From the NCBI GenBank assembly GCA_946811695.1, contig OX328131.1:11308832-11372831 (forward strand): 64,000 nt of DNA. Reading direction: 5' to 3'. The position numbers and the translations under genes are program-made. This document shows positions 21,575 to 32,240 of this stretch, piece by piece. Source of the DNA: Gonocerus acuteangulatus. Its lineage: Eukaryota; Arthropoda; Insecta; Hemiptera; Coreidae. How positions within the stretch are numbered: the first letter of the stretch is position 1; every line of letters begins with the position of its first letter. Below the pieces are notes generated by a model. It was not told where the DNA came from. It saw only the letters and a program-made list of their open reading frames with translations, and made no database searches.

Positions 21575-22444
21575 GTCCGAGAGCCAGCAAGGCACTTTTC
21601 ATGAAGTGTTTTATGCACCTTGGAATTTTGCTATAATGTACATCTTGGATATATAAGAAGGTATATATGTGTTTCCTGGACATACCTTGGAACACCAGGT
21701 ACTGCTCATAGGGGAAAGGTACAAAAAAATATTTCCCATAAATAGAGTTTTATTCAGAAGCCAACTATCTTTAATGTAAAATTAAGACAATTTTACAATG
21801 GAAAATAAATACGGCAGACACTTTTAAGGGGTATAACACATAAAAAAAAATTAATTGTTTTTATTCTAACATTAAATGAGAGTTTTATTCGCGCTGCCAT
21901 TTAAACCGCTGTACAAGATCATGTGAGCAAGAACCAATGAGAGCACAGAAAACAACCAACACTGCGCGGTTGTCTCATGCACTCTTACGGTTACGCGCAG
22001 AGTATCATAGGCAACATTTATTTTTACATTTCCTGATAATTAAACCCCACAAAAGTGTCTGCCCTTTTTCAAATATGTTCATTGAAGACGCTGTTTAAAT
22101 CGCAGCGTGAATAAAGCACTTCATTTAATATTAAAAATAAAAACTTGGTACTTGGTTTTTTTTTATTATTATCATTTCAACCTCCTTAAAAGTGCCTGCC
22201 TTATTTATTATTAATTTGAAAAATGCCTTAATTTTCCATTTTTTTCATTAATAATAGTAGTTGGCTTCTGAATAAAACTCTACTTTTGGGCAATATTGTT
22301 TTGCACCTTTCCCCTAGCGTAGTACCTGGTGTTCCAAGGTATGTCCAAGAAACACATACTTACCTTCTTATCTACCCAAGAGGTACTGCAAAGTTTCAGG
22401 GTGCATAAAACACTTCATGAAAAGTGCGTTGCCGGCTCTCCGAC
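21575..22444. mobile_element. Foldback MITE 1 with TA flanks
   Basis: Long inverted arms start GTCCGAGAGCCAGCAAGGC (left) and the inverse of GTCGGAGAGCCGGCAACGC (right), continuing through CACTTTTCATGAAGTG and beyond. TA is found on both sides (21573-21574, 22445-22446). Most of the element is a quasi-palindrome with no coding capacity. A related composite copy is at 33389-34765. TA flanks suggest mobilisation by a Tc1/mariner-type transposase, which is inference. Confidence 0.75.
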
Positions 22445-22605
22445 TACATCATTCAATTTTGGCAGGATACAAAAATTATGGCCCTAAGAGGAATTTTTAC
22501 ATTTATTTTTGGGTGGTTCCTCCCTCCCTCCATAGGTAGGAAAACCACTTATAAGGTTGACCTCACGACGCAATCCCGAAGATCCGACTAGAAACCCCTT
22601 TACTA

Positions 22606-22773
22606 ATATGGGCGATATCCTCGGTGGTTAATCCCACCAATTCATTATGGTCAGCAGAGTCGTAGTTGTTTTTAGTTATATTAGTGTTATATATAATGTA
22701 TTTTGTGACATGCCATTGTGAAAGGCAATATTATTGCAAATGGATGTAATGCAGTATGTCTCCCAATAAATTA
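22606..22773 (+). mobile_element. Short poly(A)-tailed retro-insertion in the HINE-A 3' block
   Basis: About 168 bp ending CAATAAATTAAAAAAAAAA, which looks like a polyadenylation signal and tail. It interrupts the HINE sequence between CCGACTAGAAA and CGTTTCAGAACCC. It has no coding content and is probably a 5'-truncated LINE or SINE 3' end. The family is not recognised. Confidence 0.5.
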
Positions 22774-22816
22774 AAAAAAAAACACGTTTCAGAACCCATA
22801 GATCTCAATATACATA

Positions 22817-24640
22817 CAGGGTGTCCCAAATAAGACGGCTGAAACTAATTTTGCGGCCAAACGGTTGGTCTGAGAAAAAAATCTCAGAGGTAAAAGTTGT
22901 AGGGCTTGACTTATGCTTTCTAAATATGTCAACCATTTAACATGTTGACTGCGCATGTGCGCTCGGCGCTAGATGAAATGTTGGGGTTTCCAGATGACCC
23001 CTATTACTATGCACATCGTTTTGAAGGGAATTAAAAAACAAAACCTTTGCCGCAATCCGCACTTCGATATCTTCAAAATCAAATGAGTTTCGGGCGATTC
23101 AAATTTTATTGTTTTCAATTGAAAAGATTTTTTGTAGGCACTCACAGAGGTCGCTTATGAATGTGTGATACATGACTTTGAGATATTTTTTTCTCAGCTT
23201 TCTGAAAAAAATATGGCCGATCCTCTAAAAGGATTATTTTCCCTAATAACTTCAATAAAATTGAAAATAAGGCATCTTTTTTAAGTATTTAGTCTGATTT
23301 TTCGTTTGAGACGTTCAATTTAAGTGATAACCCTATTTCATTGATAGATTAAATAATAAATTGTAAAGAAAGCTCTTATCTTGCAGTTTCAAAGCATCCA
23401 TTTTAGAGTATTTTTATTTCTTCAAAAATGAATAGTGTCTTCAAAGATACCACCTTCAACATCCAGAAACCTTTGAAGTCTGGAAATGTATGCTGTCACC
23501 TGCTCTCAATACTTGTTCCTTCAATATGGCTCTGGAGGCTTCAGCAATCCTTCCTTTCATTTGGTCTTGTGTACTAGGTGGATTAGAGTAGACTATATTT
23601 TTAAGTGTAACCCATAGGAAGAAGTCCAGCGGAGTGAGTTCAGGTAATCTAGGTGGCCAAGAAATAGGGCCATCCCTGCTAATCCAACGGTTTCTGAATA
23701 TGGAGGTTACAGCATTCGTAGCTTCTCGGGAATAATGGACTGGACAACCATCATGCTGGAACCACATCTTGCTTGTCTCTAGTAGTACGTTCTCCATGAG
23801 CTCTGGAAGTCGATCCAAGATGAATGTCCAGTAAACATTCCCTGATACGGGACCTTTCAAAAAATATGGGCCAATAATTTTACTGCTCAGAATCCCGCAC
23901 CAGATGATTACTGACCACCGATACTGGTGGTCCAGCTGCCTTATCCAGTGAGGGTTATTCATGGACCAATAATGTGAGTTATGCATGTTCAAGGACCTAT
24001 CACTTACAAATGTGGCTTCATCACTGAAGAGAACATTCATCATAAATACCCCTTTTTGCCGTTGGATTAGCAGGGATGGCCCTATTTCTTGGCCTCCTAG
24101 ACCGCCTGAACTCACTCCGCTGGTCTTCTTCCTATGGGAATTGAACGTCTCAAACGAAAAATCAGACTAAATACTTAAAAAAGATGCCTTATTTTCAATT
24201 TTATTGAAGTTATTAGGGAAAATAATCCTTTTAGAGGATCCGCCATATTTTTTTCAGAAAGTTGAGGAGAAAATACCTCAAAATCATGTATCACACATTC
24301 ATAACCGACCTCTGTGAGTGCCTACAAAAAATCGTTTTAATTTAAAACAATAGAATTTGAATCGCACGAAACTCATTTGATTTTAAACATATCGAAGTGC
24401 GCTTTGCGGCAAAGGTTTTGTTTTTTAATTCCCTTCAAAACGATGTGCATAGTAATAGGGGTCATCTGCTAACCCCTACATTTCATCTAGCGCCGAGCGC
24501 ACATGCGCATTCAACATGTTAAATGGTTGACATATTTAGAAAGCTTAGGTCAAGCCCTACAACTCTTACCGCTGACATTTTTTCCTCAGATCAACCGTTT
24601 GACCGCAAAATTAGTTTTAGCCATCTTATTTGGGGTACCC

Positions 24641-24642
<2 letters not shown>
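22817..24642 (-). mobile_element. Mariner (DD41D type) foldback derivative with about 505-bp inverted arms
   Basis: Ends CAGGGTGTCCCAAATAAGAC and the inverse of CAGGGTACCCCAAATAAGAT. The inverted arms run from 22817 to about 23322 and from about 24139 to 24642, far longer than normal mariner TIRs. The left flank is TA; the right is TG beside a TA tract. The unique centre holds a partial transposase on the minus strand (23456-24050), while 24054-24138 repeats an inverted piece of the same gene. So the element is a head-to-head rearranged copy, inserted in the TA tract of a HINE. Confidence 0.85.
23456..24050 (-). pseudogene. Mariner transposase catalytic domain fragment, DD41D
   Basis: The minus frame reads VLFSDEATF (first catalytic Asp), WSVIIWCGI, MWFQHDGCPVHYSREATNAV (second Asp in HDG) and SWPPRLPELTPLDFFLW (third Asp). 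I count 41 residues between the second and third Asp, giving DD41D, a spacing known for rosa-like mariners. The C-terminus QTSKVSGC ends at the stop near 23456. The N-terminal DNA-binding domain is missing: upstream of about 24050 the sequence switches to an inverted copy of the WISRDGPISWPP region. All three catalytic Asp are present but the protein is truncated, so it should be inactive. Confidence 0.85.

Positions 24643-24643
<1 letters not shown>

Positions 24644-24721
<78 letters not shown>
24644..24721. repeat. (TA)n(GA)n compound microsatellite
   Basis: About 24 TA units followed by about 14 GA units at the mariner/HINE junction. Confidence 0.95.
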
Positions 24722-25628
24722 CAAAAATGGCCGAATTTGGCGGTTTTAATACGTTCTCTAATGTAGAGAAACGAATGTAGCGATTTTCAAGGCGATATCT
24801 GTGACTGTTTTCGAGAAAATTGCATAAAATTAGTTTTTCTAACTAATTTTTGTTTAAGATCCTTAAAATCGTTGGATTCAACTCAACTATTTTCTATTTC
24901 TTTGAAATTTATATAGCTCAGATATTGAAATTTTTGTTACATTTGGAGTTAAGGCAGAATTCAAAAAATGGCTATTGTAGGTTTTGAATTATTTTTTATA
25001 TTTTCTTAAATATCTATAAGACGGTTAAGAAATCGTGGTAATTGGACAGTAACTCTTCGAGGGCTTACTAAATTTCCTACAAAGACAGTTATGAAGTAGT
25101 TTTCGATGGGCCAAATCTTCAAAAGTTTTGGCATCGTTCATTTGAACTGCATTTTGTGTTCCTCTCGGTTTTTTTTATTGATTTTTTTTTATTTTTTTAA
25201 TTGCTTGTATAAGTAAAATTTTCGTATTCGTCGGTAAAACAGGATAGGTATAATGAGAATTTTTTTTTGTTTAAAATAGAGCTTTCCGAGCGAAACCTAA
25301 GAAGCCGTGTGAGCATTTTATCGTTTTTAATTTTTTTTTTTTTGTTAAAAAAAAGGTGAATTTTATTTTATCAAGAAAGGATAATTAGAAACAGTTTTTT
25401 TGAATTTTTCCACGAGAGGTTCAAAGAAACTAATACCTGTAAATATTCTTTTACAAATGTCAGAAATATGAACGGGACCGCGCGCAGATGAGGATAATTT
25501 TTGTTTTAGGCACTTGCGTCTTAATGAAGTTTTTTATACGTCCCAAATTTATCTATAAATAGACGGAATAGTTCAATTGCTCATGCACGAACTTGAGGAA
25601 GGAAAATTTACGTTAATTTTATGTTAAT

Positions 25629-25894
25629 TAAAGATTTTTTCTTCTAGTGTCTTCGTTCATGGGTTGAATGCCTCCCTGACCGTCCCTAGGCCAACCCAGC
25701 CTTTAATTAATTTAATATTGGGTACCTTGGGTGCTAATGACTCTAGCAGTCGAAGGAGCCAAGGGGAAAATCAGGTGGTCGGAGCATAGTACTGACCACA
25801 CTATCTCCCTAGTGTGCCGTATGGTCATGAATCAGATACCTCTATAGTATCTGCCCCTTAGGGCCCTCAAGGTCTGTTTCGGGACTGATTTTTT
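25629..25894 (+). mobile_element. SINE-C copy 1, 5'-truncated, 12-bp target duplication
   Basis: Flanked by TTTTATGTTAAT at 25617-25628 and 25895-25906. It matches the minus-strand copy at 56040-56382 (shared GGTACCTTGGGTGCTAATGA-like and CTAGTGTGCCGTATGGTCAT segments) but lacks the tRNA-related head. Its 3' end is GGGACTGA followed by a run of T, not A. Confidence 0.85.
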
Positions 25895-25906
25895 TTTTAT
25901 GTTAAT

Positions 25907-26625
25907 AACGAAAATTCTAAAGCGCACCTCAAACAATAGTTATGCTTTGGATAATCTTTGCTAAAATGAAACAGTTCATGATAATCGGACTTGCACAGTG
26001 CAAATTCTGTTAATAAAAGGGTACTAACAGAATTTCACAATATTAGGAAACTGACACTGATTGTCAGAATCTCGATGATACGTTGCAAATCATTACGAAA
26101 CTACATATTTTACGGAAAGGCGCTTAGAAGAACAGCTCCTGCGACCCCGACCAGACTATATTAGGTCTATCTAAGTGCCTGGAAATACAGAAATATGCGA
26201 ATAACGTCCATTCTTTGGGAAGTGAAATTCCTGTCGTGTATCGAGAATTCCTTTCGTCCCGAGGGGAGATTGGGACGGGCCGATACCATCTTGAACGGGG
26301 ATATTTTTTCTGGGGGAAAGGGGGTGGGGTTGGTGTGGGTCCAGTCGCTTGACCTTGGAGACACTGCTGTTCAAATTGTCTCTGGACCCCCTCGTCGTAA
26401 GATATATGGGGACAGTTGGTTTTCGCCACCTCACTTCTTTCGGGTCCAATAAATTCCTTTTCAGAAGGGCCAATCATTTCCAGTTTTAAGAAAATTATTA
26501 CCAGATTTCTTTCTGATTGAATTTTATATTTCCTTTGTAACAAACGTACTTATACCGTTGATGCTATAAATTAAAAAAAAAAAAAAATGTTTTCAGGAGA
26601 ATTCAGGGAAGAATTTTTAAAATAA
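25907..26625. other. Unassigned region with a possible third-family HINE 5' end
   Basis: On the minus strand, GGTCGCAGGAGCTG at about 26131-26144 followed by CTAAGCGCCTTTCC (26127-26114) resembles a HINE 5' end with yet another subterminal repeat. No matching 3' end is visible. The stretch 26160-26540 is GC-richer, with open frames on both strands, none recognisable. Confidence 0.35.
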
Positions 26626-26730
26626 CTGGCACGAGTTGCTCCCCAAAAATTGTTTAAAACATTAACTTATATTTGCGACGATTTGCACCTTTTTAGGTTC
26701 ATTATCACGCATCTGGAATGTAAAATGAAA

Positions 26731-27500
26731 GTAATACCAAGAATAGGAAGGAAACTTCTCCTATGTTAGTAATACCAAGAATAGGAAGGAAACTTCTCCT
26801 ATGTTAGTAATACCAAGAATAGGAAGGAAACTTCTCCTATGTTAGTAATACCAAGAATAGGAAGGAAACTTCTCCTATGTTAGTAATACCAAGAATAGGA
26901 AGGAAACTTCTCCTATGTTAGTAATACCAAGAATAGGAAGGAAACTTCTCCTATGTTAGTAATACCAAGAATAGGAAGGAAACTTCTCCTATGTTAGTAA
27001 TACCAAGAATAGGAAGGAAACTTCTCCTATGTTAGTAATACCAAGAATAGGAAGGAAACTTCTCCTATGTTAGTAATACCAAGAATAGGAAGGAAACTTC
27101 TCCTATGTTAGTAATACCAAGAATAGGAAGGAAACTTCTCCTATGTTAGTAATACCAAGAATAGGAAGGAAACTTCTCCTATGTTAGTAATACCAAGAAT
27201 AGGAAGGAAACTTCTCCTATGTTAGTAATACCAAGAATAGGAAGGAAACTTCTCCTATGTTAGTAATACCAAGAATAGGAAGGAAACTTCTCCTATGTTA
27301 GTAATACCAAGAATAGGAAGGAAACTTCTCCTATGTTAGTAATACCAAGAATAGGAAGGAAACTTTTCCTATGTTAGTAATACCAAGAATAGGAAGGAAA
27401 CTTCTCCTATGTTAGTAATACCAAGAATAGGAAGGAAACTTCTCCTATGTTAGTAATACCAAGAATAGGAAGGAAACTTCTCCTATGTTACTAATACCAG
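26731..27500 (+). repeat. 38-bp minisatellite, about 20 nearly identical copies
   Basis: The unit begins GTAATACCAAGAATAGGAAG and ends CTCCTATGTTA. Copies are almost identical; one has CTTTTCC for CTTCTCC at about 27363. Such homogeneity implies recent expansion. Confidence 0.97.
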
Positions 27501-27573
27501 TACAAATACAATTAAGTCTTGTTAAGGTCTATTACAATTTTTATGGTAATTATTCATTTTATATTTTAGATGC

Positions 27574-27602
27574 CTGATGATGAACCTAAACAGGTTCGAA
27601 AC
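27574..27602 (+). other. Hammerhead-core-like motif (CTGATGA, hairpin, GAAAC)
   Basis: CTGATGA at 27574-27580, then a perfect 6-bp hairpin GAACCT-AAAC-AGGTTC (27582-27597), then GAAAC at 27598-27602. This is the conserved half of a hammerhead ribozyme with stem II. An 8-bp outer helix (TTATATTT about 27559-27566 with AAATATAA about 27608-27615) encloses it. I do not see a proper stem I plus UH cleavage site, so catalysis is not supported. Confidence 0.35.
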
Positions 27603-27663
27603 GTAGCAAATATAATTTAACGTTTTACAACCACAAACAACGTTTTAAACAATTTTGGGGAGC

Positions 27664-29828
27664 AACTCTTGCCGGTAACTTGAAGAATCCAGTGTTCCTT
27701 TCCTATCCTAAACTCTTGCCGGTAACTTGAAGAATCCAGTGTTCCTTCCCTATCCTAAACTCTGGCCGGTAACTTCAAGAATCCAGTGTTCCTTTCCTAT
27801 CCTAAACTCTTGCCGGTAACTTGAAGAATCCAGTGTTCCTTCCCTATCCTAAACTCTGGCCGGTAACTTCATGAATCCAGTGTTCCTTCCCTATCCTAAA
27901 CTCTTGCCGGTAACTTGAAGAATCCAGTGTTCCTTCCCTATCCTAAACTCTGGCCGGTAACTTCAAGAATCCAGTGTTCCTTTCCTATCCTAAACTCTTG
28001 CCGGTAACTTGAAGAATCCAGTGTTCCTTCCCTATCCTAAACTCTGGCCGGTAACTTCAAGAATCCAGTGTTCCTTCCCTATCCTAAACTCTTGCCGGTA
28101 ACTTCAAGAATCCAGTGTTCCTTTCCTATCCTAAACTCTGGCCGGTAACTTCAAGAATCCAGTGTTCCTTTCCTATCCTAAACTCTGGCCGGTAACTTCA
28201 AGAATCCAGTGTTCCTTCCCTATCCTAAACTCTGGCCGGTAACTTCAAGAATCCAGTGTTCCTTTCCTATCCTAAACTCTTGCCGGTAACTTCAAGAATC
28301 CAGTGTTCCTACCCTATCCTAAACTCTGGCCGGTAACTTCAAGAATCCAGTTTTCCTACCCTATCCTAAACTCTTGCCGGTAACTTCAAGAATCCAGTGT
28401 TCCTTCCCTATCCTAAACTCTGGCTGGTAACTTCAAGAATCCAGTGTTCCTTTCCTATCCTAAACTCTGGCCGGTAACTTCAAGAATCCAGTGTTCCTTC
28501 CCTATCCTAAACTCTTGCCGGTAACTTGAAGAATCCAGTGTTCCTTCCCTATCCTAAACTCTGGACGGTAACTTCAAGAATCCAGTGTTCCTTTCCTATC
28601 CTAAACTCTTGCCGGTAACTTGAAGAATCCAGTGTTCCTTCCCTATCCTAAACTCTGGCCGGTAACTTCAAGAATCCAGTGTTCCTTCCCTATCCTAAAC
28701 TCTTGCCGGTAACTTCAAGAATCCAGTGTTCCTTTCCTATCCTAAACTCTGGCCGGTAACTTCAAGAATCCAGTGTTCCTTCCCTATCCTAAACTCTTGC
28801 CGGTAACTTGAAGAATCCAGTGTTCCTTCCCTATCCTAAACTCTGGCCGGTAACTTCAAGAATCCAGTGTTCCTTCCCTATCCTAAACTCTTGCCGGTAA
28901 CTTCAAGAATCCAGTGTTCCTACCCTATCCTAAACTCTGGCCGGTAACTTCAAGAATCCAGTTTTCCTACCCTATCCTAAACTCTTGCCGGTAACTTCAA
29001 GAATCCAGTGTTCCTTCCCTATCCTAAACTCTGGCTGGTAACTTCAAGAATCCAGTGTTCCTTTCCTATCCTAAACTCTGGCCGGTAACTTCAAGAATCC
29101 AGTGTTCCTTCCCTATCCTAAACTCTTGCCGGTAACTTGAAGAATCCAGTGTTCCTTCCCTATCCTAAACTCTGGACGGTAACTTCAAGAATCCAGTGTT
29201 CCTTTCCTATCCTAAACTCTTGCCGGTAACTTGAAGAATCCAGTGTTCCTTCCCTATCCTAAACTCTGGCCGGTAACTTCAAGAATCCAGTGTTCCTTCC
29301 CTATCCTAAACTCTTGCCGGTAACTTCAAGAATCCAGTGTTCCTTTCCTATCCTAAACTCTGGCCGGTAACTTCAAGAATCCAGTGTTCCTTCCCTATCC
29401 TAAACTCTTGCCGGTAACTTGAAGAATCCAGTGTTCCTTCCCTATCCTAAACTCTGGCCGGTAACTTCAAGAATCCAGTGTTCCTTCCCTATCCTAAACT
29501 CTTGCCGGTAACTTCAAGAATCCAGTGTTCCTTTCCTATCCTAAACTCTGGCCGGTAACTTCAAGAATCCAGTGTTCCTACCCTATCCTAAACTCTTGCC
29601 GGTAACTTCAAGAATCCAGTGTTCCTTCCCTATCCTAAACTCTGGCCGGTAACTTCAAGAATCCAGTGTTCCTACCCTATCCTAAACTCTGGCCGGTAAC
29701 TTCAAGAATCCAGTGTTCCTACCCTATCCTAAACTCTGGCCGGTAACTTCAAGAATCCAGTGTTCCTTCCCTATCCTAAACTCTTGCCGGTAACTTCAAG
29801 AATCCAGTGTTCCTTCCCTATCCTAAAC
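27664..29828 (+). repeat. 47-bp minisatellite, about 46 copies, with 94-bp and 611-bp higher-order periods
   Basis: The unit starts AACTCTTGCCGGTAACTT and continues AGAATCCAGTGTTCC and CCCTATCCTA. Two types, TTGCCGG...TTGAAG and CTGGCCGG...TTCAAG, often alternate. Rare variants recur exactly 611 bp (13 units) apart: TTTTCCTAC at 28351 and 28962, TGGCTGG at about 28422 and 29033, TGGACGG at about 28562 and 29173. So a 13-unit block was duplicated. Confidence 0.97.
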
Positions 29829-30270
29829 TTAAACTTACATAGGGAAGAATTATTATTTAAATTTAGCCACCTTTTTAAAAATGACGAAGTTTCGCTTTCG
29901 AGTGTTATTTTGTCATCTTCGAGTTTCTCTGAGGGGTGTAATTTTTGAAGAGGTCTGTTTCCATCTTCAGGGTTCTCTTAATGGATAACGATTTCATGGC
30001 CACCATCTTAAAAAGCTATATTTTTATCTCCAGGTTTCCTTAAGTAGTTATAGTTTTTAATTAATATGTTGTTATGTTCAGGTATTTCTGTATGTCTATA
30101 GTTTTACAGAGGTTCTTTATCATCTTCAGGATTCACTGCCTGATAATTTTTTTTTAAATTAAGTTTTCATCTTAAGAGTTCTCTGACCTGTCATCATTTT
30201 CGACGTAGATGCCATCCTGCAAGTTTTCTTTAGATTTCATTTATTTATTTTCTTCTTTTCTAGTGAATAC
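29829..30270. other. Degenerate repeats, no gene
   Basis: Loosely repeated CATCTTCAGGGTTCTCT-type motifs at about 70-90 bp intervals suggest an old, decayed tandem array. Confidence 0.4.
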
Positions 30271-30274
30271 TAAA

Positions 30275-30935
30275 ACCGGAAGATATGTATGATGGACCAT
30301 TTGGATAGAATATTAATATCTGCTTTATATGGACGATAAAACGGGAAGATATGTATGATGGAGCATTTGGATAGAATATTAATATCTGCTTTATATGGAC
30401 GATAAAACGGGAAGATATGTATGATGGAACATTTGGATAGAATATTAATATCTGCTTTATATGGTCGATAAAACGGGAAGATATGTATGATGGAACATTT
30501 GGATAGAATATTAATATCTGCTTTATATGGTCGATAAAACGGGAAGATATGTATGATGGAACATTTGGATAGAATATTAATATCTGCTTTATATGGTCGA
30601 TAAAACGGGAAGATATGTATGATGGAACATTTGGATAGAATATTAATATCTGCTTTATACGGTCGATAAAACGTGAAGATATGTATGATGGAACATTTGG
30701 ATAGAATATTAATATCTGCTTTATATGGACGATAAAACGGGAAGATATGTATGATGGAACATTTGGATAGAATATTAATATCTGCTTTATATGGTCGATA
30801 AAACGGGAAGATATGTATGATGGAACATTTGGATAGAATATTAATATCTGCTTTATATGGTCGATAAAACGGGAAGATATGTATGATGGAACATTTGGAT
30901 AGAATATTAATATCTGCTTTATATGGTCGATAAAA
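30275..30935 (-). repeat. 66-bp minisatellite, 10 copies, open in one frame
   Basis: Unit on the plus strand: ACGGGAAGATATGTATGATG, GAACATTTGGATAGAATATT, AATATCTGC, TTTATATGGTCGATAAA. The 66-bp length equals 22 codons, so the minus frame stays open (YRPYKADINILSKCSIIHIF). I treat it as a non-coding array because the frame has no domain and both flanks stop quickly. Confidence 0.9.
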
Positions 30936-30974
30936 ATGCATCGAATTTAAAAAAATGCATTTTTTATTTTCAAT

Positions 30975-31080
30975 CTATACCGATTGCAGTATAAACCGGT
31001 TACAGTATAAACTACCGATACAGTATATAAGATTACAGTATAAACCTAAAATACCGATTACAGTATAAACTACCTCCCTT
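30975..31080. repeat. Short ACAGTATAAAC repeats at the LINE 5' edge
   Basis: Five imperfect CCGATTACAGTATAAAC units. CTATACCGATTGC occurs at about 30975 and again at about 32887, which may be the target duplication of the LINE between them. Confidence 0.45.
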
Positions 31081-31647
31081 CTCCTCAATCTATACTGCGG
31101 AACTCCAAGCCATTGCTGCTGCTTGATGGCAATCGAAACGACAAAGCAAAAAATATTGATCTGTTCTGACTCGCTGTCAGCTCTACACAGTATTAACAGA
31201 GTTAAAACCTCGAGCCAGTCATTGAATAAAATCCAACATTGTTTAAACATATTACACAGCATGCACAAAACAACGGCTTTTCTCTGGACACCAGCCCATT
31301 CAGGAATAGCGGGAAACGAAGCAGCCAAAGAAGCAATAGAAACCTCGACCACTCCTGCACTGCACGCCTACGAAGAAATCGACATGAAGGCATGGTTGAA
31401 TCGTACAGTGAGAAGCGACTGGGAGAGAATGTGGAATGAGCAACCTCAGACAAACAAGCTTAGAAGAGTCAAACCCACAACAAAGCTATGGAAGAGTGCA
31501 GAAAGAGGAAATCCAAGGGAGGAGGTAGTAATAACACGACTTCTAATAGGCCATAGTTATATGATACATAGCCATCTCAATAAAAGAGAATTTCCACCTC
31601 TATGTGATTCATGCTCTCACGCTTTAACGATAAGCCATGTAATAGAG

Positions 31648-32186
31648 CAGAGATGGGCATAATTTTATTTATAAATAAAAATACGAATTTATTCGTACTT
31701 CATATATTTGTGAATACGAATATAAATAAATTCGTACTTCATATATTTGTGAATACGAATATAAATAAATTCGTATTCATAAGTGTGAATAAGAATTTAT
31801 TTTTATTCACATATATTAAATATAAAAATACAAATAAAATTTTATTCGCAAATTTTTCTGCGAATAAAAATAAATTCACAGAAAAAATTGTAAATAATCA
31901 CAAAAAATGTGAATATTTACAAAAAAACGAGTGATTACAAAAAAAAATCACATTAAAATATACGAATAAAAATTTATTCACATTATAATTTGTGAATAAA
32001 AATTTATTCACAATAAAATTCGCAAATAAATCATGAATTTATTCATATTACGGAAGTTATTGGTGATTTTTTTTTTTTTTTTTAAGGCGTTTAACGTCTA
32101 GGTTATTAGCGCCTAGATTTTTTGTTTACCCCGAGTCAGCCGCGGGACCACCAGCCATACTGCAGGGACACAGTCATCTGTACCTC

Positions 32187-32240
<54 letters not shown>

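Larger units (their letters stand above)
22506..25495 (-). mobile_element. HINE-A copy 5, reverse, split by a retro-insertion and a mariner
   Basis: On the minus strand the 5' part is 25495 to 24721 (GAACGGGACCGCGCG near 25470 is the decayed subterminal repeat). A (GA)n/(TA)n tract at 24644-24721 replaces the usual TA tract. The 3' part is 22774-22814 plus 22506-22605 (GGTTCCTCCCTCCCTC hairpin). A mariner (22817-24642) sits within the TA tract and a poly(A)-tailed insert (22606-22773) lies in the terminal block. Reading across these insertions restores the usual HINE order. Confidence 0.75.
26626..27675. mobile_element. Foldback element carrying a 38-bp minisatellite
   Basis: Left arm from about 26626 (GGCACGAGTTGCTCCCC, AATTGTTTAAAAC, TATATTTGCGACG, TTTTTAGGTTCAT) is the diverged inverse of the right arm ending about 27675 (GGAGCAACTCTTGCC). 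The arms enclose the 38-bp array. The terminal part of the right arm is also the first unit of the next, 47-bp array. No protein is encoded. Confidence 0.65.

Noticed and set aside
23985..24170. A separate plus-strand transposase ORF
   Set aside because: It is an inverted duplicate of part of the minus-strand mariner coding sequence within the foldback structure.
26124..26543. A 139-residue minus-strand gene overlapping an 85-residue plus-strand frame
   Set aside because: Frames are open on both strands in a GC-richer patch with no recognisable domain, start context or conservation signal.
27559..27615. A complete hammerhead ribozyme
   Set aside because: Only the CTGATGA, stem II and GAAAC half is convincing. 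I could not pair a stem I with a UH cleavage site.
30270..30941. A 223-residue protein with 22-residue repeats
   Set aside because: It results from a 66-bp tandem unit that happens to lack stops in one frame. There is no non-repeat domain on either side, unlike the 87/90-bp array.
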